A stretch of 25,013 nucleotides of DNA from assembly GCA_964548955.1 (NCBI GenBank), contig CAZJTP010000044.1, forward strand, positions 1 to 25,013, in the 5' to 3' direction. The stretch comes from GCA-020344555 sp964548955 (GTDB lineage: Bacteria; Planctomycetota; Phycisphaerae; UBA1845). The translations under genes and the position numbers were made by a program. Shown one piece after another: positions 15,659 to 23,713 of this stretch. The notes beneath the pieces were generated by a model. The model had not been told where the DNA came from. It made no database searches and saw nothing but the letters and a program-made list of their open reading frames with translations. Positions within the stretch are counted from its first letter, which is position 1. Every line of letters starts with the position of its first letter.

Positions 15659-16058
15659 GAATCGATTGGGCGTTGGCCTTGTCGCGCTTGTTCTTGAGGT
15701 CTTCGACGGCGGCCCGAAGGGCGTCTTCCGCCAGCACGCTGCAATGAACCTTCAACGGTGGCAATGCCAGCTCCCTGGCAATCTCGACGTTCCTGATCGC
15801 CAGCGCCTCGTCGAGTGTCCGCCCCCTGACCCATTCAGTGGCGAGGGAGCTGCTGGCGATCGCACTGCCGCAGCCGAAGGTCTTGAACTTGGCGTCGACG
15901 ATGCGGCCCTCATCGTTGATCTTGATCTGTAGCTGCATCACGTCGCCGCACTGGGGAGAGCCGACTACGCCGGTCCCGACGTTTGGGTCGGACCGATCGA
16001 GTGATCCGACGTTTCGCGGGTGCTCGAAGTGATCGACGAGCTTGTCACTGTAAATCAT
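15645..16058 (-). CDS. iscU: Fe-S cluster scaffold protein IscU
   Basis: A 137-residue scaffold on which IscS-derived sulfur and iron are built into [2Fe-2S] and [4Fe-4S] clusters. Counting from the ATG at 16058, Cys37, Asp39, Cys63 and Cys106 fall at the same positions as in E. coli IscU. LPPLK (99-103) matches the HscA chaperone recognition motif, although no hscA or hscB is in the window. The start at 16058 is chosen over 16088 because GGAG lies nine bases before it and the family begins at this point (MIYSDKLVDHFEHPRNVG). The last codons are formed by the hairpin repeat at 15635-15658. It is the third gene of the iscR-iscS-iscU operon. Confidence 0.93.
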   Translation of the reverse strand: MIYSDKLVDHFEHPRNVGSLDRSDPNVGTGVVGSPQCGDVMQLQIKINDEGRIVDAKFKTFGCGSAIASSSLATEWVRGRTLDEALAIRNVEIARELALPPLKVHCSVLAEDALRAAVEDLKNKRDKANAQSIRRVC

Positions 16059-16136
16059 TTCGCCATACTCCGTGCAGCGCGGTGACACCCACCGCTACGA
16101 TCCCATTCCCCCAATCAGGTGCTCGCCGTAAGCGCC

Positions 16137-17348
16137 TCAGTGAGGCTGCCATTCCACGGTCGACAGATCGACACCGGCCTGGACCATTTCGTACAGCGGG
16201 CTCATCTTCCGCAGGTGATCTACGGCTTTGACAACCTGGCCAATCACGTAGTCGATTTCCTCTTGCGTCGTGAATCGTCCCGGCGAGAAGCGGATCGAGC
16301 TGTGGGACACCTCATCACCAAGCCCGAGGGCTCTTAGAACATAACTGGGTTCCAGTGACGCGCTGGTACACGCGCTGCCGCTGCTGACGGCGATGTCACC
16401 AATGGTCATCATCAGGCTTTCACCCTCCACATACAGAAAGCTGACATTAAGCGTGTTGGGCAGCCGATACTCGGGGTGACCGTTCATCCTGATATCGCTC
16501 AGACGCTCGCTCAACCCCGCCCACAAACGGTCACGCAGCTTCACCATGCGGACGCTCTCGGTTGGCATATCCTGCATGGCAATCTTGGCCGCCGCTCCGC
16601 ATCCGACAATGCCGGGAACGTTAAGCGTCCCGCTCCGCAACCCACGCTCGTGACCGCCGCCATACACAATCGGTTGCAGGCGAACGCGCGGGTTCCTGCG
16701 ACGGACATACAACGCCCCGATGCCCTTGGGGCCGTAGACCTTGTGAGCCGACATCGTCAGCAGATCGATTCCCATGGACTCCACGTCGATCGGGACCTTC
16801 CCGAACGCCTGCGTTGCGTCGGTATGAAAGAGGACGCCTTTCGCCTTGCACAGCGCACCGATCTCGGGAATCGGGTGGATCGTGCCGATCTCGTTGTTGC
16901 CGAACATCAGCGAGACTAAGATCGTGTCATCGCGAAGCGCGTCCTTCACTTGCTCAACGCCGACGCGGCCGGTCTGATCGGGATCAAGCCACGTCACGTC
17001 GAACCCCTGCCTCTCCAAAAACTTGCAGGGGTCGATGACGGCCTTGTGCTCGACCGTGCAGGTAACGATATGCTTGCCCTTGCCGGTGTACATCCGGGCG
17101 ACGCCCTGGATGGCTGTGTTGTTACCCTCCGTGGCGCCGCTGGTCCAGATGATCTCCTTGCTGCCAGCACCGATCGCGCCGGCGACCTGTTCACGGGCCT
17201 TCTCGACGGCCTCCTCCGCAACCCATCCGAAGCGATGGTTGCGACTCGCGGCGTTGCCGAAGTGCTCCTTGAGGTAGGGGAGCATCGCTTCGAGGACGCG
17301 CGGATCGACCGGAGTTGTGGCGTTGTTGTCGAGATAGACGGACGTCAT
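16137..17348 (-). CDS. iscS: Cysteine desulfurase IscS
   Basis: A 403-residue PLP enzyme that takes sulfur from cysteine, leaving alanine, and passes it as persulfide to IscU. From the ATG at 17348 it begins VYLDNNATTPVDPRV. His101, the PLP lysine K203 in SAHKVYGPKG, and the persulfide cysteine C327 in SSGSACTSASLEPSYVL are all present. The long active-site loop SGSACTSASLEPS is of the IscS (group I) type. GGAG eight bases upstream supports this start. An ATG at 17399 overlaps the iscR stop codon (ATGA) and would add 17 residues; it is less likely because family members begin at the internal Met, but translational coupling there is possible. The scaffold gene follows 78 bp downstream. Confidence 0.94.
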   Translation of the reverse strand: MTSVYLDNNATTPVDPRVLEAMLPYLKEHFGNAASRNHRFGWVAEEAVEKAREQVAGAIGAGSKEIIWTSGATEGNNTAIQGVARMYTGKGKHIVTCTVEHKAVIDPCKFLERQGFDVTWLDPDQTGRVGVEQVKDALRDDTILVSLMFGNNEIGTIHPIPEIGALCKAKGVLFHTDATQAFGKVPIDVESMGIDLLTMSAHKVYGPKGIGALYVRRRNPRVRLQPIVYGGGHERGLRSGTLNVPGIVGCGAAAKIAMQDMPTESVRMVKLRDRLWAGLSERLSDIRMNGHPEYRLPNTLNVSFLYVEGESLMMTIGDIAVSSGSACTSASLEPSYVLRALGLGDEVSHSSIRFSPGRFTTQEEIDYVIGQVVKAVDHLRKMSPLYEMVQAGVDLSTVEWQPH

Positions 17349-17395
17349 TCTCTCAGCTCCGTGACACCGCTCTGTCGCAAAGGTTCCAATTCCGT

Positions 17396-17842
17396 TCATG
17401 CGGGTCCTCCCGCGATCTGCTCTTCCGTGTCGCCAATGATCTCCGCCAGCGATACGCCTTCCAGAAACTCTTTCAGGCGGGCGTGGATTCTGTGCACCGG
17501 CTGTCTGATCGGGCAGGACGGCTCGAGTTCACAGGGGCCCTTGTGTGAGCTGACCGAGGCCAAAACGCACTGTGCAAGGTGAAACGGCCCCTCGATCGTG
17601 GCTATCAACTCGTGCAGGCTGACGGCGTCCATGGACTTTGCCAGACCGTACCCGCCGGCGGCGCCGCGTGAACTGAACACAATCCCGGCACCGGTCAACG
17701 TCTTGAGAATGTTCGTGAGGATCGACAGCGGCACGCCGGATTCCTCGCCGATCTCCCTGGCGCTTACGACACGATCCGGTTGCCTCGCAACGTGCGACAG
17801 CGCAATCAGGGCATAGCCGGTCTTCTTGGTCAATGTTGCCAT
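17396..17842 (-). CDS. iscR: Rrf2-family Fe-S regulator IscR
   Basis: A 148-residue Rrf2-family regulator with an N-terminal winged helix (KKTGYALIALSHVA; recognition helix near SGVPLSILTNILKTL, 35-49; wing SSRGAAGGYGLAK, 57-69). Three cysteines, C92, C104 and C110, fit the cluster-binding set of IscR-type proteins, with spacing slightly different from E. coli. It probably senses [2Fe-2S] status and controls its own operon; two matching dyad sites lie upstream, one inside the predicted promoter. GGAG seven bases before the ATG supports the start. It is the first gene of the operon with iscS and iscU. Confidence 0.9.
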   Translation of the reverse strand: MATLTKKTGYALIALSHVARQPDRVVSAREIGEESGVPLSILTNILKTLTGAGIVFSSRGAAGGYGLAKSMDAVSLHELIATIEGPFHLAQCVLASVSSHKGPCELEPSCPIRQPVHRIHARLKEFLEGVSLAEIIGDTEEQIAGGPA

Positions 17843-17888
17843 CCGCTCGCTCCACCGCCAGCAGCACGACTCTCGCTTCGATACATCT

Positions 17889-17917
17889 TATGTAGCACCA
17901 AATTAGTGCCATATCAA
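17889..17917 (-). promoter_or_regulatory. Candidate iscRSU promoter
   Basis: On the minus strand, TTGATA (17917-17912), a 17-bp spacer, then TACATA (17894-17889). The -10 is weak. The spacer contains operator site 1, so a bound regulator would block polymerase. Confidence 0.5.
17895..17909. promoter_or_regulatory. Candidate IscR operator, site 1
   Basis: GCACCAAATTAGTGC, an imperfect 15-bp dyad with GCAC/GTGC ends. It sits between the -35 and -10 of the iscR promoter. A near copy in the opposite orientation lies 39 bp away, centre to centre. Confidence 0.55.
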
Positions 17918-17933
17918 GGCCTTTGTAGCTATA

Positions 17934-17948
17934 GCACTATTTTGGTGA
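17934..17948. promoter_or_regulatory. Candidate IscR operator, site 2
   Basis: GCACTATTTTGGTGA; its complement shares CACCAAA-A/T-TAGTGC with site 1. It lies upstream of the -35 element and could bind a second dimer about four helical turns from the first. Confidence 0.5.
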
Positions 17949-18376
17949 TCTTTTCGCCGTGTCGGACGAGGGCGCGGTTGCAGGGAGAACCATCCGTAAA
18001 TCCTTTGATTCCAATGCGTCAGGCAACAAAGCGATAAACCTCGGGATTTGGGGCGGAGCCCAAAGACAACATGTCAGACCGCCGGGACATATGTCAAGAT
18101 TGGTGGGCTGGTTGGGTATCGCTTCGAGCAAGTTTGTAGTTCGTAGGGCTGGCTTTGCCCGACGGAACGTCATCAACTCCGCCGATGTCGGGTCAAAGGC
18201 CCCGACACATTCTCCCGGCGGGTCTGCTGACCTGCCCTACAAATTGCTGCCAGTGCTATCCTTCGGCAAGACACGGGCTGACAAGCCTGTCTGCGTGCGG
18301 ACACGCGTAGATAGACCGTCCGTGGCACTCAAGTGGTAAACTTGTCCATGGCATCCGTTATGGGCCATCCACCCGG
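17949..18376. other. Intergenic region made of hairpin repeats
   Basis: No gene is supported. Inverted repeats cluster here: GGGC/GCCC at 18146-18160, GTCGGG/CCCGAC at 18187-18206, and the 24-bp repeat at 18217-18240. Such mosaics resemble REP-type extragenic elements. Confidence 0.5.
18217..18240 (-). repeat. Dispersed hairpin repeat, second family, copy 2
   Basis: Reads on the minus strand as a near copy (21 of 24) of 15635-15658, sharing the 14-base block GGTCAGCAGACCCG. It lies about 140 bp past the hsp20 stop codon on the same strand. Confidence 0.65.
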
Positions 18377-18835
18377 CTAGCCTTCCTGGACGTCGATATT
18401 GATCGCCTTGGGACGGCTGGCTTCGGACTTCGGGATGGTGACCTCCAGGACGCCGGCGCTGCATTGCGCGGAGAGTTTGTCAGCGTCGATACCGGGAGGT
18501 AGCTCGACCGTCCGACAGAAGACGCCAAAGCGGCGTTCGCTGCGCAGCGAGCGATCCGCCTCTTCCGCGGCGGCGGGCTTGGTTTTTTCACCGCGAATCG
18601 TCAGGGCGTTGTCCAGGTAGCTCAACTCGACCGCGGTGCCGTCAACGCCTGGGATTTCGGCATGGAGCACGTAACGATTGTCGTGCTCGTACAGATCGAC
18701 CACGGGGGCCCATTTCTGACCGTCGAACGGACGCGTCGACACGCCCGCGTGCCAGATTCTCTCGAACAGCCTGTTCATCTCGTCCTGCAGATTGCTTAGC
18801 GAGAGTTGCGTATCTTGTAAGGGTCGAAACGGCAT
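18377..18835 (-). CDS. Small heat-shock protein, Hsp20 / alpha-crystallin family
   Basis: A 152-residue ATP-independent holdase. The N-terminal arm (1-40) is hydrophobic and Gln/Leu-rich. The alpha-crystallin domain runs from WAPVVDLYEHDNRYVLHAEIPG (about 43-64) through GVLEVTIPK (near 130-138), the standard end of the domain. The C-terminal tail has an I-x-I motif (INI), which docks neighbouring dimers. The start at 18835 is preferred to an ATG at 18871, since GGGAG lies about nine bases upstream and family members open with similar Arg/Pro-rich sequence. A good sigma-70-type promoter lies 60-90 bp upstream; no CIRCE-type repeat is seen. Confidence 0.92.
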   Translation of the reverse strand: MPFRPLQDTQLSLSNLQDEMNRLFERIWHAGVSTRPFDGQKWAPVVDLYEHDNRYVLHAEIPGVDGTAVELSYLDNALTIRGEKTKPAAAEEADRSLRSERRFGVFCRTVELPPGIDADKLSAQCSAGVLEVTIPKSEASRPKAINIDVQEG

Positions 18836-18898
18836 GATGAAACACTCCCAATCGTGACTTCTCGGACACACGGCCCGCTCACTTGAGGGACCAATCGT

Positions 18899-18928
18899 AT
18901 TATACCCTCGTGATCTTCATTGTGTCGA
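18899..18928 (-). promoter_or_regulatory. Sigma-70-type promoter for hsp20
   Basis: On the minus strand, TCGACA (18928-18923), an 18-bp spacer, then consensus TATAAT (18904-18899). The leader to the ATG would be about 57 bases. Confidence 0.55.
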
Positions 18929-19069
18929 TGGATTGGCCGGCGTTTTTTCGCAGTACGTACGAGATTTGCGTTAGCCGCAATACGGTCCACTTAAGGCGCA
19001 TAATGTAAGCCCCACAATGATGATAGAAGGATTGTAAAGAGTCCGTCTATCGCAAAGGAGGCATATGCT

Positions 19070-19611
19070 ATGAGGGCTATCGGCCATGGAGTGCCGAGGA
19101 CTCAAGCCGGTTGGGAGTGGCCGGCGCCCGTGATTGTTCTCGAAGCCCTCAGTCAGTTCGTTCTACCCGACACCATTCATTCCGTCTTGACTCAAACCGG
19201 TCGGAAGAGTCAAAGGATCAGGCGTCTGCCGGCAACGGCAGTTTGTTCGAGACGACCAGATTGGATACCGCCAGGCGCTGCCCCGGGGGCCGGCGCTGCG
19301 AGGAAGCTGCCAAGGTATTTGATGTGATGGATGACGAGGAATAGGAGCGTGTTGACGAGGGCAACCGCGTTCAAGAGGTTAAGGTGTCCCTGTCTGGCAC
19401 CGAATGAGCCCGGTACTTCGTCATCGACAGTCAAGAGCGTAAAGCCTTGGAGGAGGTGATGCACAAGCGTTCGATGGAACGGCCCCGGCAGGCCTTGGAG
19501 AAGGTAGCTGCAGCAGTGAAGGACGGGCGTTTGAAGGCCCCGACCAATATCGGCGCGCTGCACCAGTGGGCTTTGTCACAGCACTATGGATATCGTTATT
19601 ACTCGTGGGAA
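19070..19611 (+). pseudogene. Degraded DDE transposase (IS4 / IS1634-like)
   Basis: AAAGGAGG at 19054-19061 precedes an ATG at 19070 whose product contains LPDTIHSVLTQTGRKSQRIRRLPATAV, the N-terminal pattern of IS4-type transposases. Resemblance in this frame ends near 19240. A different frame then carries ARYFVIDSQERKALEEV and QALEKVAAAVKDGRLKAP up to YRYYSWE at 19611, a pattern of IS1634-type transposases; that frame is broken by a TAG at 19342 and a TGA at 19405. The pieces total about 150 codons of an expected 400 or more and lack the catalytic acidic residues. The element is dead; whether both pieces come from one element is unclear. No terminal inverted repeats were identified. Confidence 0.5.
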
Positions 19612-19799
19612 GCTCCAAAACGTGGGCAATTCCAATCCTGTTCGGCACGGTCTTTGCAGGGTCCCGGGACGGGGTGCACAGCCGCTGCATCGGGAGGATG
19701 GATCAACCAGTCGCTTGCGTTCCGGGCTCGGATCTGGTGTACGACCCGTGACCCGTCTCTGAAAGAATCCAATTGGTGGGCTATGCCCATCCTACGTGC

Positions 19800-21182
19800 C
19801 TACGATTTGCCGAAGTGTTCCAGAAGCAGGTCTCGGAACGGTTCGTACTTGGTCGAGATGGTATCATAGGTTTCCGTGCGGTCCTCGAGGCCGACCAGGC
19901 TTGGTGGTGTCTGAGGTGTGACACTAATGGTAGCTTCAATCTCCTCGGGGAACTTGGCCGGGTGCGCCGTCTCGACGGACACCGACAGCACACTGGCACT
20001 ATCAGGACAATCGCGGACGTACTGCTCGAGCCCGGCCCAGCCGACGGCACCGTGCGGCTCGAGGATCACGCCGTAGCGATCATATGCGTTCTTGATCGTC
20101 CGGCGGGTCTGGTCATCGGAAATGCTGACGGAATACAGGTCGCGGCGCATGCGGTCAAGATCGGGTTGCTCGTGGATCATTCCCGTCTCATCCATCCATC
20201 CGCTGTACGCATCCACGAGCCGGGCCAGGTTTGACGGATGCCCGACGTTCATGGCGTTGGAGATACAGACTCGCGAGGGGACAATTCTCTGATAACGTCC
20301 CGTCCGCAAAAAGATTGGCACCTCGTCGTTGGCATTGGTCGCAATCACGAGTCGCCCAATCGGCAGGCCCATCCGCCAGGCGATCACCGCGCCCATCATG
20401 TTGCCGAAGTTGCCCGACGGGACGCTAATCACGATCGGCTCCTTCGCAGCTACATCGGCGAGCTTGACATAGGCATATACGTAGTAGACGGATTGCGGCA
20501 GCAGTCGGCCGATGTTGATCGAGTTGGCGGAGGTCAGTCGTAGAGAGCCAAGATTCGCATCGGTGAAAGCTCGCTTGACCATGGCCTGGCAGTCATCGAA
20601 CTTCCCCGTAACACCGAGAGTGGTGACGTTGCCGCCGAGCGTGGTCATCTGCTTGCGCTGGCGATCGGAGACCTCCTTCGTGGGAAAGAGCACGACGACG
20701 TTGACGCGATCGACGCTGTGATACGCGTGGGCGACGGCGCTACCCGTGTCGCCGGACGTGGCTGTGAGGATAACCAACTCGCCGCCCTTAGCCTCCGTAA
20801 GCACGCCCATCCACCGGGCCATCATCCGGGCGGCGAAATCCTTGAACGAGGCGGTCGGCCCGCGGTCAAGCCGCATAAGATGCCGTCTCCCCGTAACATT
20901 TTCTAGTGGCACATCAAAGTCGTACGCGTCTTCGCAGAGCGATTGCAACGTTGCGTCGTCAACAACACCCGCCGTAAACCGCCGCAAGACCGCGTGGGCG
21001 ATTCCGGCGTAGCCCATATCCACCATCGCCCCGAGGTCATCCGGCGAGAGCGGCGGCAACCGATCTGGCATGAACAAGCCACGATCGGGCGCCTGACCCC
21101 CCAGCAGCGCCTCGCGGAGGCTGACCACCGGTGTATTGCGATTCGTGCTGTAGTAGCGAACCGGCTCGTCCATGGAGCACAT
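19800..21182 (-). CDS. thrC: Threonine synthase
   Basis: A 460-residue PLP enzyme converting O-phosphohomoserine to threonine and phosphate. It opens with the family pattern VRYYSTNRNTPVVSLREALLGG, followed by RGLFMPDRLPPL, the PLP lysine K114 in GPTASFKDFAARMM, the cofactor loop TATSGDTGSAV, LTSANSINIGRLLPQSVYYVYAY, and PSGNFGNMMGA. This is the long class shared by E. coli and fungal enzymes, and length is typical. No Shine-Dalgarno sequence precedes either candidate start (21182, or Met4 at 21173), so the start is uncertain by a few codons. It is divergent from the PLP enzyme at 21320, which also probably handles homoserine derivatives or their products. Confidence 0.93.
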   Translation of the reverse strand: MCSMDEPVRYYSTNRNTPVVSLREALLGGQAPDRGLFMPDRLPPLSPDDLGAMVDMGYAGIAHAVLRRFTAGVVDDATLQSLCEDAYDFDVPLENVTGRRHLMRLDRGPTASFKDFAARMMARWMGVLTEAKGGELVILTATSGDTGSAVAHAYHSVDRVNVVVLFPTKEVSDRQRKQMTTLGGNVTTLGVTGKFDDCQAMVKRAFTDANLGSLRLTSANSINIGRLLPQSVYYVYAYVKLADVAAKEPIVISVPSGNFGNMMGAVIAWRMGLPIGRLVIATNANDEVPIFLRTGRYQRIVPSRVCISNAMNVGHPSNLARLVDAYSGWMDETGMIHEQPDLDRMRRDLYSVSISDDQTRRTIKNAYDRYGVILEPHGAVGWAGLEQYVRDCPDSASVLSVSVETAHPAKFPEEIEATISVTPQTPPSLVGLEDRTETYDTISTKYEPFRDLLLEHFGKS

Positions 21183-21236
21183 CGTAGCAGCCCGCGTCCG
21201 GCGGTCAAAATCCTCAAGGGGGCACGCCGCGCGCCA

Positions 21237-21266
21237 TTGCCGAGACAGGGAGCGACCCGGTATACT
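21237..21266 (+). promoter_or_regulatory. Sigma-70-type promoter for the Cys/Met PLP enzyme
   Basis: TTGCCG at 21237-21242, an 18-bp spacer, then TATACT at 21261-21266. A start near 21274 would give a leader of about 46 bases. It lies in the divergent interval shared with thrC. Confidence 0.5.
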
Positions 21267-21319
21267 GACTTATCTTGGCAGAGAGGGGAGCGTGGCAGGT
21301 TATCGATAGGAGAACGAAC

Positions 21320-22777
21320 ATGTTTGGTGGCGAGGAAGTCGAAATCACACCCGGAATGCAACGGTACATTGATATCAACAACGAGTATCTCGCCAAGCGG
21401 GCCAGGTACATCCGCGACGTCGTCAAAAAGTGGAAGTTTGACACGATCGCGGTCCACGGGCTCTATTCCGTCGAGGAGGCAATCGAGGATAACCAGGGCG
21501 CGATCATCGAGCCCGTCTTTATGAGTGCGTCGCAGGCGTACCGCGACTCGGACGAGATGGCTGCGGCGCTGGCGTACCTCATCCCCACGTGGTGCTATTC
21601 GCGCATCGCCAACCCCTCGACCTACTATTACGAGTGGACGCTCGCCCTGCTGGAGGCCTACGGGTATGACGGCGACACGTCGTGCTGCTCGACATCTTCG
21701 GGCATGGCGGCGATTATGACAGCCGTCCAGCCATTCCTGGTGCACAAACGGCGCCATGCGCACGAGCCGCGAAACTTCCTCGCCACCGCCCAATGCTACG
21801 GCGGAACCTTCCAGCAGTTCAGCATACGCCTGATGGAGGAGCGTGACATCGAGTGCCGCTGGATCGAAGACCCCACGGACATCGACAACTGGGCCAGTAG
21901 GATTGACGAGAACACGCGATTCCTCTACGGAGAGCTGCCCAGTAACCCGCAACAGGGATTCTTCGACGTTGAGGCCGTGGCGGATCTCGCCCACAGCCAT
22001 GACCTGCCTTTGATCTGTGACACCACCGTGGCTACACCCGCCCTGCTGCGGCCGATCTGTCACGGTGCCGACATCGTGGTGCAATCCGCCACCAAGACCC
22101 TGACCACCGGCGGCTCCGGCGTCGCCGGGGCGATCATCGCGCGCAACAACCTGGTGACCAACATCGACAACGACGATCTCAAGAAGGACTTCGCGTTATA
22201 CGTCAAGTACCTGCCGAATCGGGACATCGGCCCGAACCTGCACCCGATGCAGGCCATCATGACCCTGAACGACATGCGGACCCTGCGATCGAAGATGGAC
22301 CTGCTCAGCCGCAACACGATGAAGGTGGCCGAGTTCCTACAAACCCATCCGCAGGTCGAAAGCGTGGAGTACCTCGGAATGCCCGATCACCCGCTTCACG
22401 AGCTCGCCAGCAAGTACATGTGGCTGGTCGACGCGGAGCACGACGAGCTTTATGGCAAGCCGGTCAATCGCTATGGGCACCTGATGAGCTTCTGCGTAAA
22501 GGGCGGGGCGGCGGCAACTCACAAGTTCTTCGACGCCTTGCAGCGCATCTGGCGGGCAACCGACCTGGGGCGGATCAAGAGTGTGGCCACGATACCGGCC
22601 ATCTCGACGCACCAGCAGCAGGGCGAGGAGGGCCGCAAGCTGGCCCACGTCCCGCCGAACATGGTGCGCCTGTGTGTCGGTGCCGAGCACCCCGACGACA
22701 TCATCGCCGACCTCGACCAGGCGCTCACGAAAGCCCGCGCTACCAAGGCCAAACGCCCGGCCGTCGCAGCACCGTAG
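21320..22777 (+). CDS. Cys/Met metabolism PLP-dependent enzyme (cystathionine gamma-synthase / O-acylhomoserine sulfhydrylase family)
   Basis: A 485-residue fold-type I PLP enzyme. Motifs in order: YSRIANPS (93-100), the cofactor phosphate loop STSSGMAAI (124-132), GELPSNP (204-210), D234 in LICDTTVATP, and the Schiff-base lysine K259 in VQSATKTLTTGGSGVAG. It is longer than the usual 380-430 residues, with an extended N-terminus (about 40 residues) and an extra stretch near 50-90. It could act in transsulfuration, direct sulfhydrylation, or gamma-elimination from methionine; these activities cannot be told apart by motif alone. AGGAGA six bases before the ATG at 21320 supports this start over 21275. 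A divergent thrC suggests a role at the homoserine branch. Confidence 0.85.
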   Translation: MFGGEEVEITPGMQRYIDINNEYLAKRARYIRDVVKKWKFDTIAVHGLYSVEEAIEDNQGAIIEPVFMSASQAYRDSDEMAAALAYLIPTWCYSRIANPSTYYYEWTLALLEAYGYDGDTSCCSTSSGMAAIMTAVQPFLVHKRRHAHEPRNFLATAQCYGGTFQQFSIRLMEERDIECRWIEDPTDIDNWASRIDENTRFLYGELPSNPQQGFFDVEAVADLAHSHDLPLICDTTVATPALLRPICHGADIVVQSATKTLTTGGSGVAGAIIARNNLVTNIDNDDLKKDFALYVKYLPNRDIGPNLHPMQAIMTLNDMRTLRSKMDLLSRNTMKVAEFLQTHPQVESVEYLGMPDHPLHELASKYMWLVDAEHDELYGKPVNRYGHLMSFCVKGGAAATHKFFDALQRIWRATDLGRIKSVATIPAISTHQQQGEEGRKLAHVPPNMVRLCVGAEHPDDIIADLDQALTKARATKAKRPAVAAP

Positions 22778-22896
22778 GACGGCATGCCCAAGCCGAAGGC
22801 ACCGGCATGGGCCGCGGCAAGAGGAACCGCATGGCGGCGCAGCGCTTGACCATGCCACCCGCCGCCGGATGAGCGTCACGCGGGATCGGAGTGATA

Positions 22897-23709
22897 ATGA
22901 TGCTGCAACGGGACGTCGAATACTTGACGTTGCTTGTTGAGCCCATTCGAGTCTGTGCCCGCTATCAACCGAAGCTCGGTCAGGGGGCGAAGATAGGGCT
23001 CGGTCTGCAGGCGTTCCAATCACTGTACCGAAGCGACCCGTTCTACTCGTGGTTTGGGCTCGACAATCCGCTGATGTATGCTGCACACAAAGCCGCGGGT
23101 GGCATGACAAGCATCTATCGCCAGATCGGTATAGGATGTGAACGGTTGTTTCGCAAGATACTGCAAGACCATCTCGGGCTAGATCAGGATGATACGAAAT
23201 GGTCATATACGACGGTTGTCGCAAACAACAGAAAAAGGAAACTCGCTCTGGACGGGCGCATCCCTTTGGATTGTCTGGGTGACTTGGAAAAGAAGCGTTC
23301 AATTACAAATTGGATCGGCGAACAATGTGACGCGCTCAGCGTTGATCTATTCATCCGACGCTCTCTCAAGGGAGTTGTTTTTGAAGTTAGGCAGGGATAC
23401 AAAAGCAAGGATGCTAAGCGTCAAAATGCAGACATTGCGAATGCCGCAACAGCCTATACGCAGGCATATCTTCCATGTGTTGCTGTCCTATCGACCCAGA
23501 TTGACACGGATATCGCAACGCGCTACCGTCATGAACGATGGGCAATTCTGATAGGCAGCACCGCCGATTCGTCTACATCGACTTCCACATATGCCTTTAT
23601 GCGCGACATCGTAGGCTATGACTTGGCAGCATTCTTTGAGAGAAACAAAGACGTTCTTCACAAAGAAGTTGATGCGGTCTTGCGAAAACTGCTTAGCGCA
23701 AACGAGTAG
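22897..23709 (+). CDS. Probable restriction endonuclease partner of the adjacent methyltransferase
   Basis: A 270-residue protein of no family I can name. GGAG at 22888-22891 points to the ATG at 22897 or 22900; a GTG at 22891 is also possible. The only nuclease-like signature is D150 in SVDLFI followed by strand GVVFEVRQGYKSKD (159-172), resembling a PD-(D/E)xK core in which E163-V-R165 replaces ExK, with K169 or K171 as possible substitutes. The call rests on this and on the DNA methyltransferase gene only 4 bp downstream. Codons are clearly more AT-rich than in the flanking metabolic genes, which suggests recent transfer. It could instead be another defence protein tied to the methylase. 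Confidence 0.55.
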   Translation: MMLQRDVEYLTLLVEPIRVCARYQPKLGQGAKIGLGLQAFQSLYRSDPFYSWFGLDNPLMYAAHKAAGGMTSIYRQIGIGCERLFRKILQDHLGLDQDDTKWSYTTVVANNRKRKLALDGRIPLDCLGDLEKKRSITNWIGEQCDALSVDLFIRRSLKGVVFEVRQGYKSKDAKRQNADIANAATAYTQAYLPCVAVLSTQIDTDIATRYRHERWAILIGSTADSSTSTSTYAFMRDIVGYDLAAFFERNKDVLHKEVDAVLRKLLSANE

Positions 23710-23713
23710 AGCT

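Noticed and set aside
20903..22084. 393-codon minus-strand frame spanning the thrC 5-prime end and the PLP gene
   Set aside because: It is antisense to, or in another frame of, two well-supported genes and shows no domain pattern.
22337..23302. 321-codon minus-strand frame
   Set aside because: Antisense to the PLP enzyme and the nuclease-like gene; low-complexity Arg/Ser/Cys-rich product.
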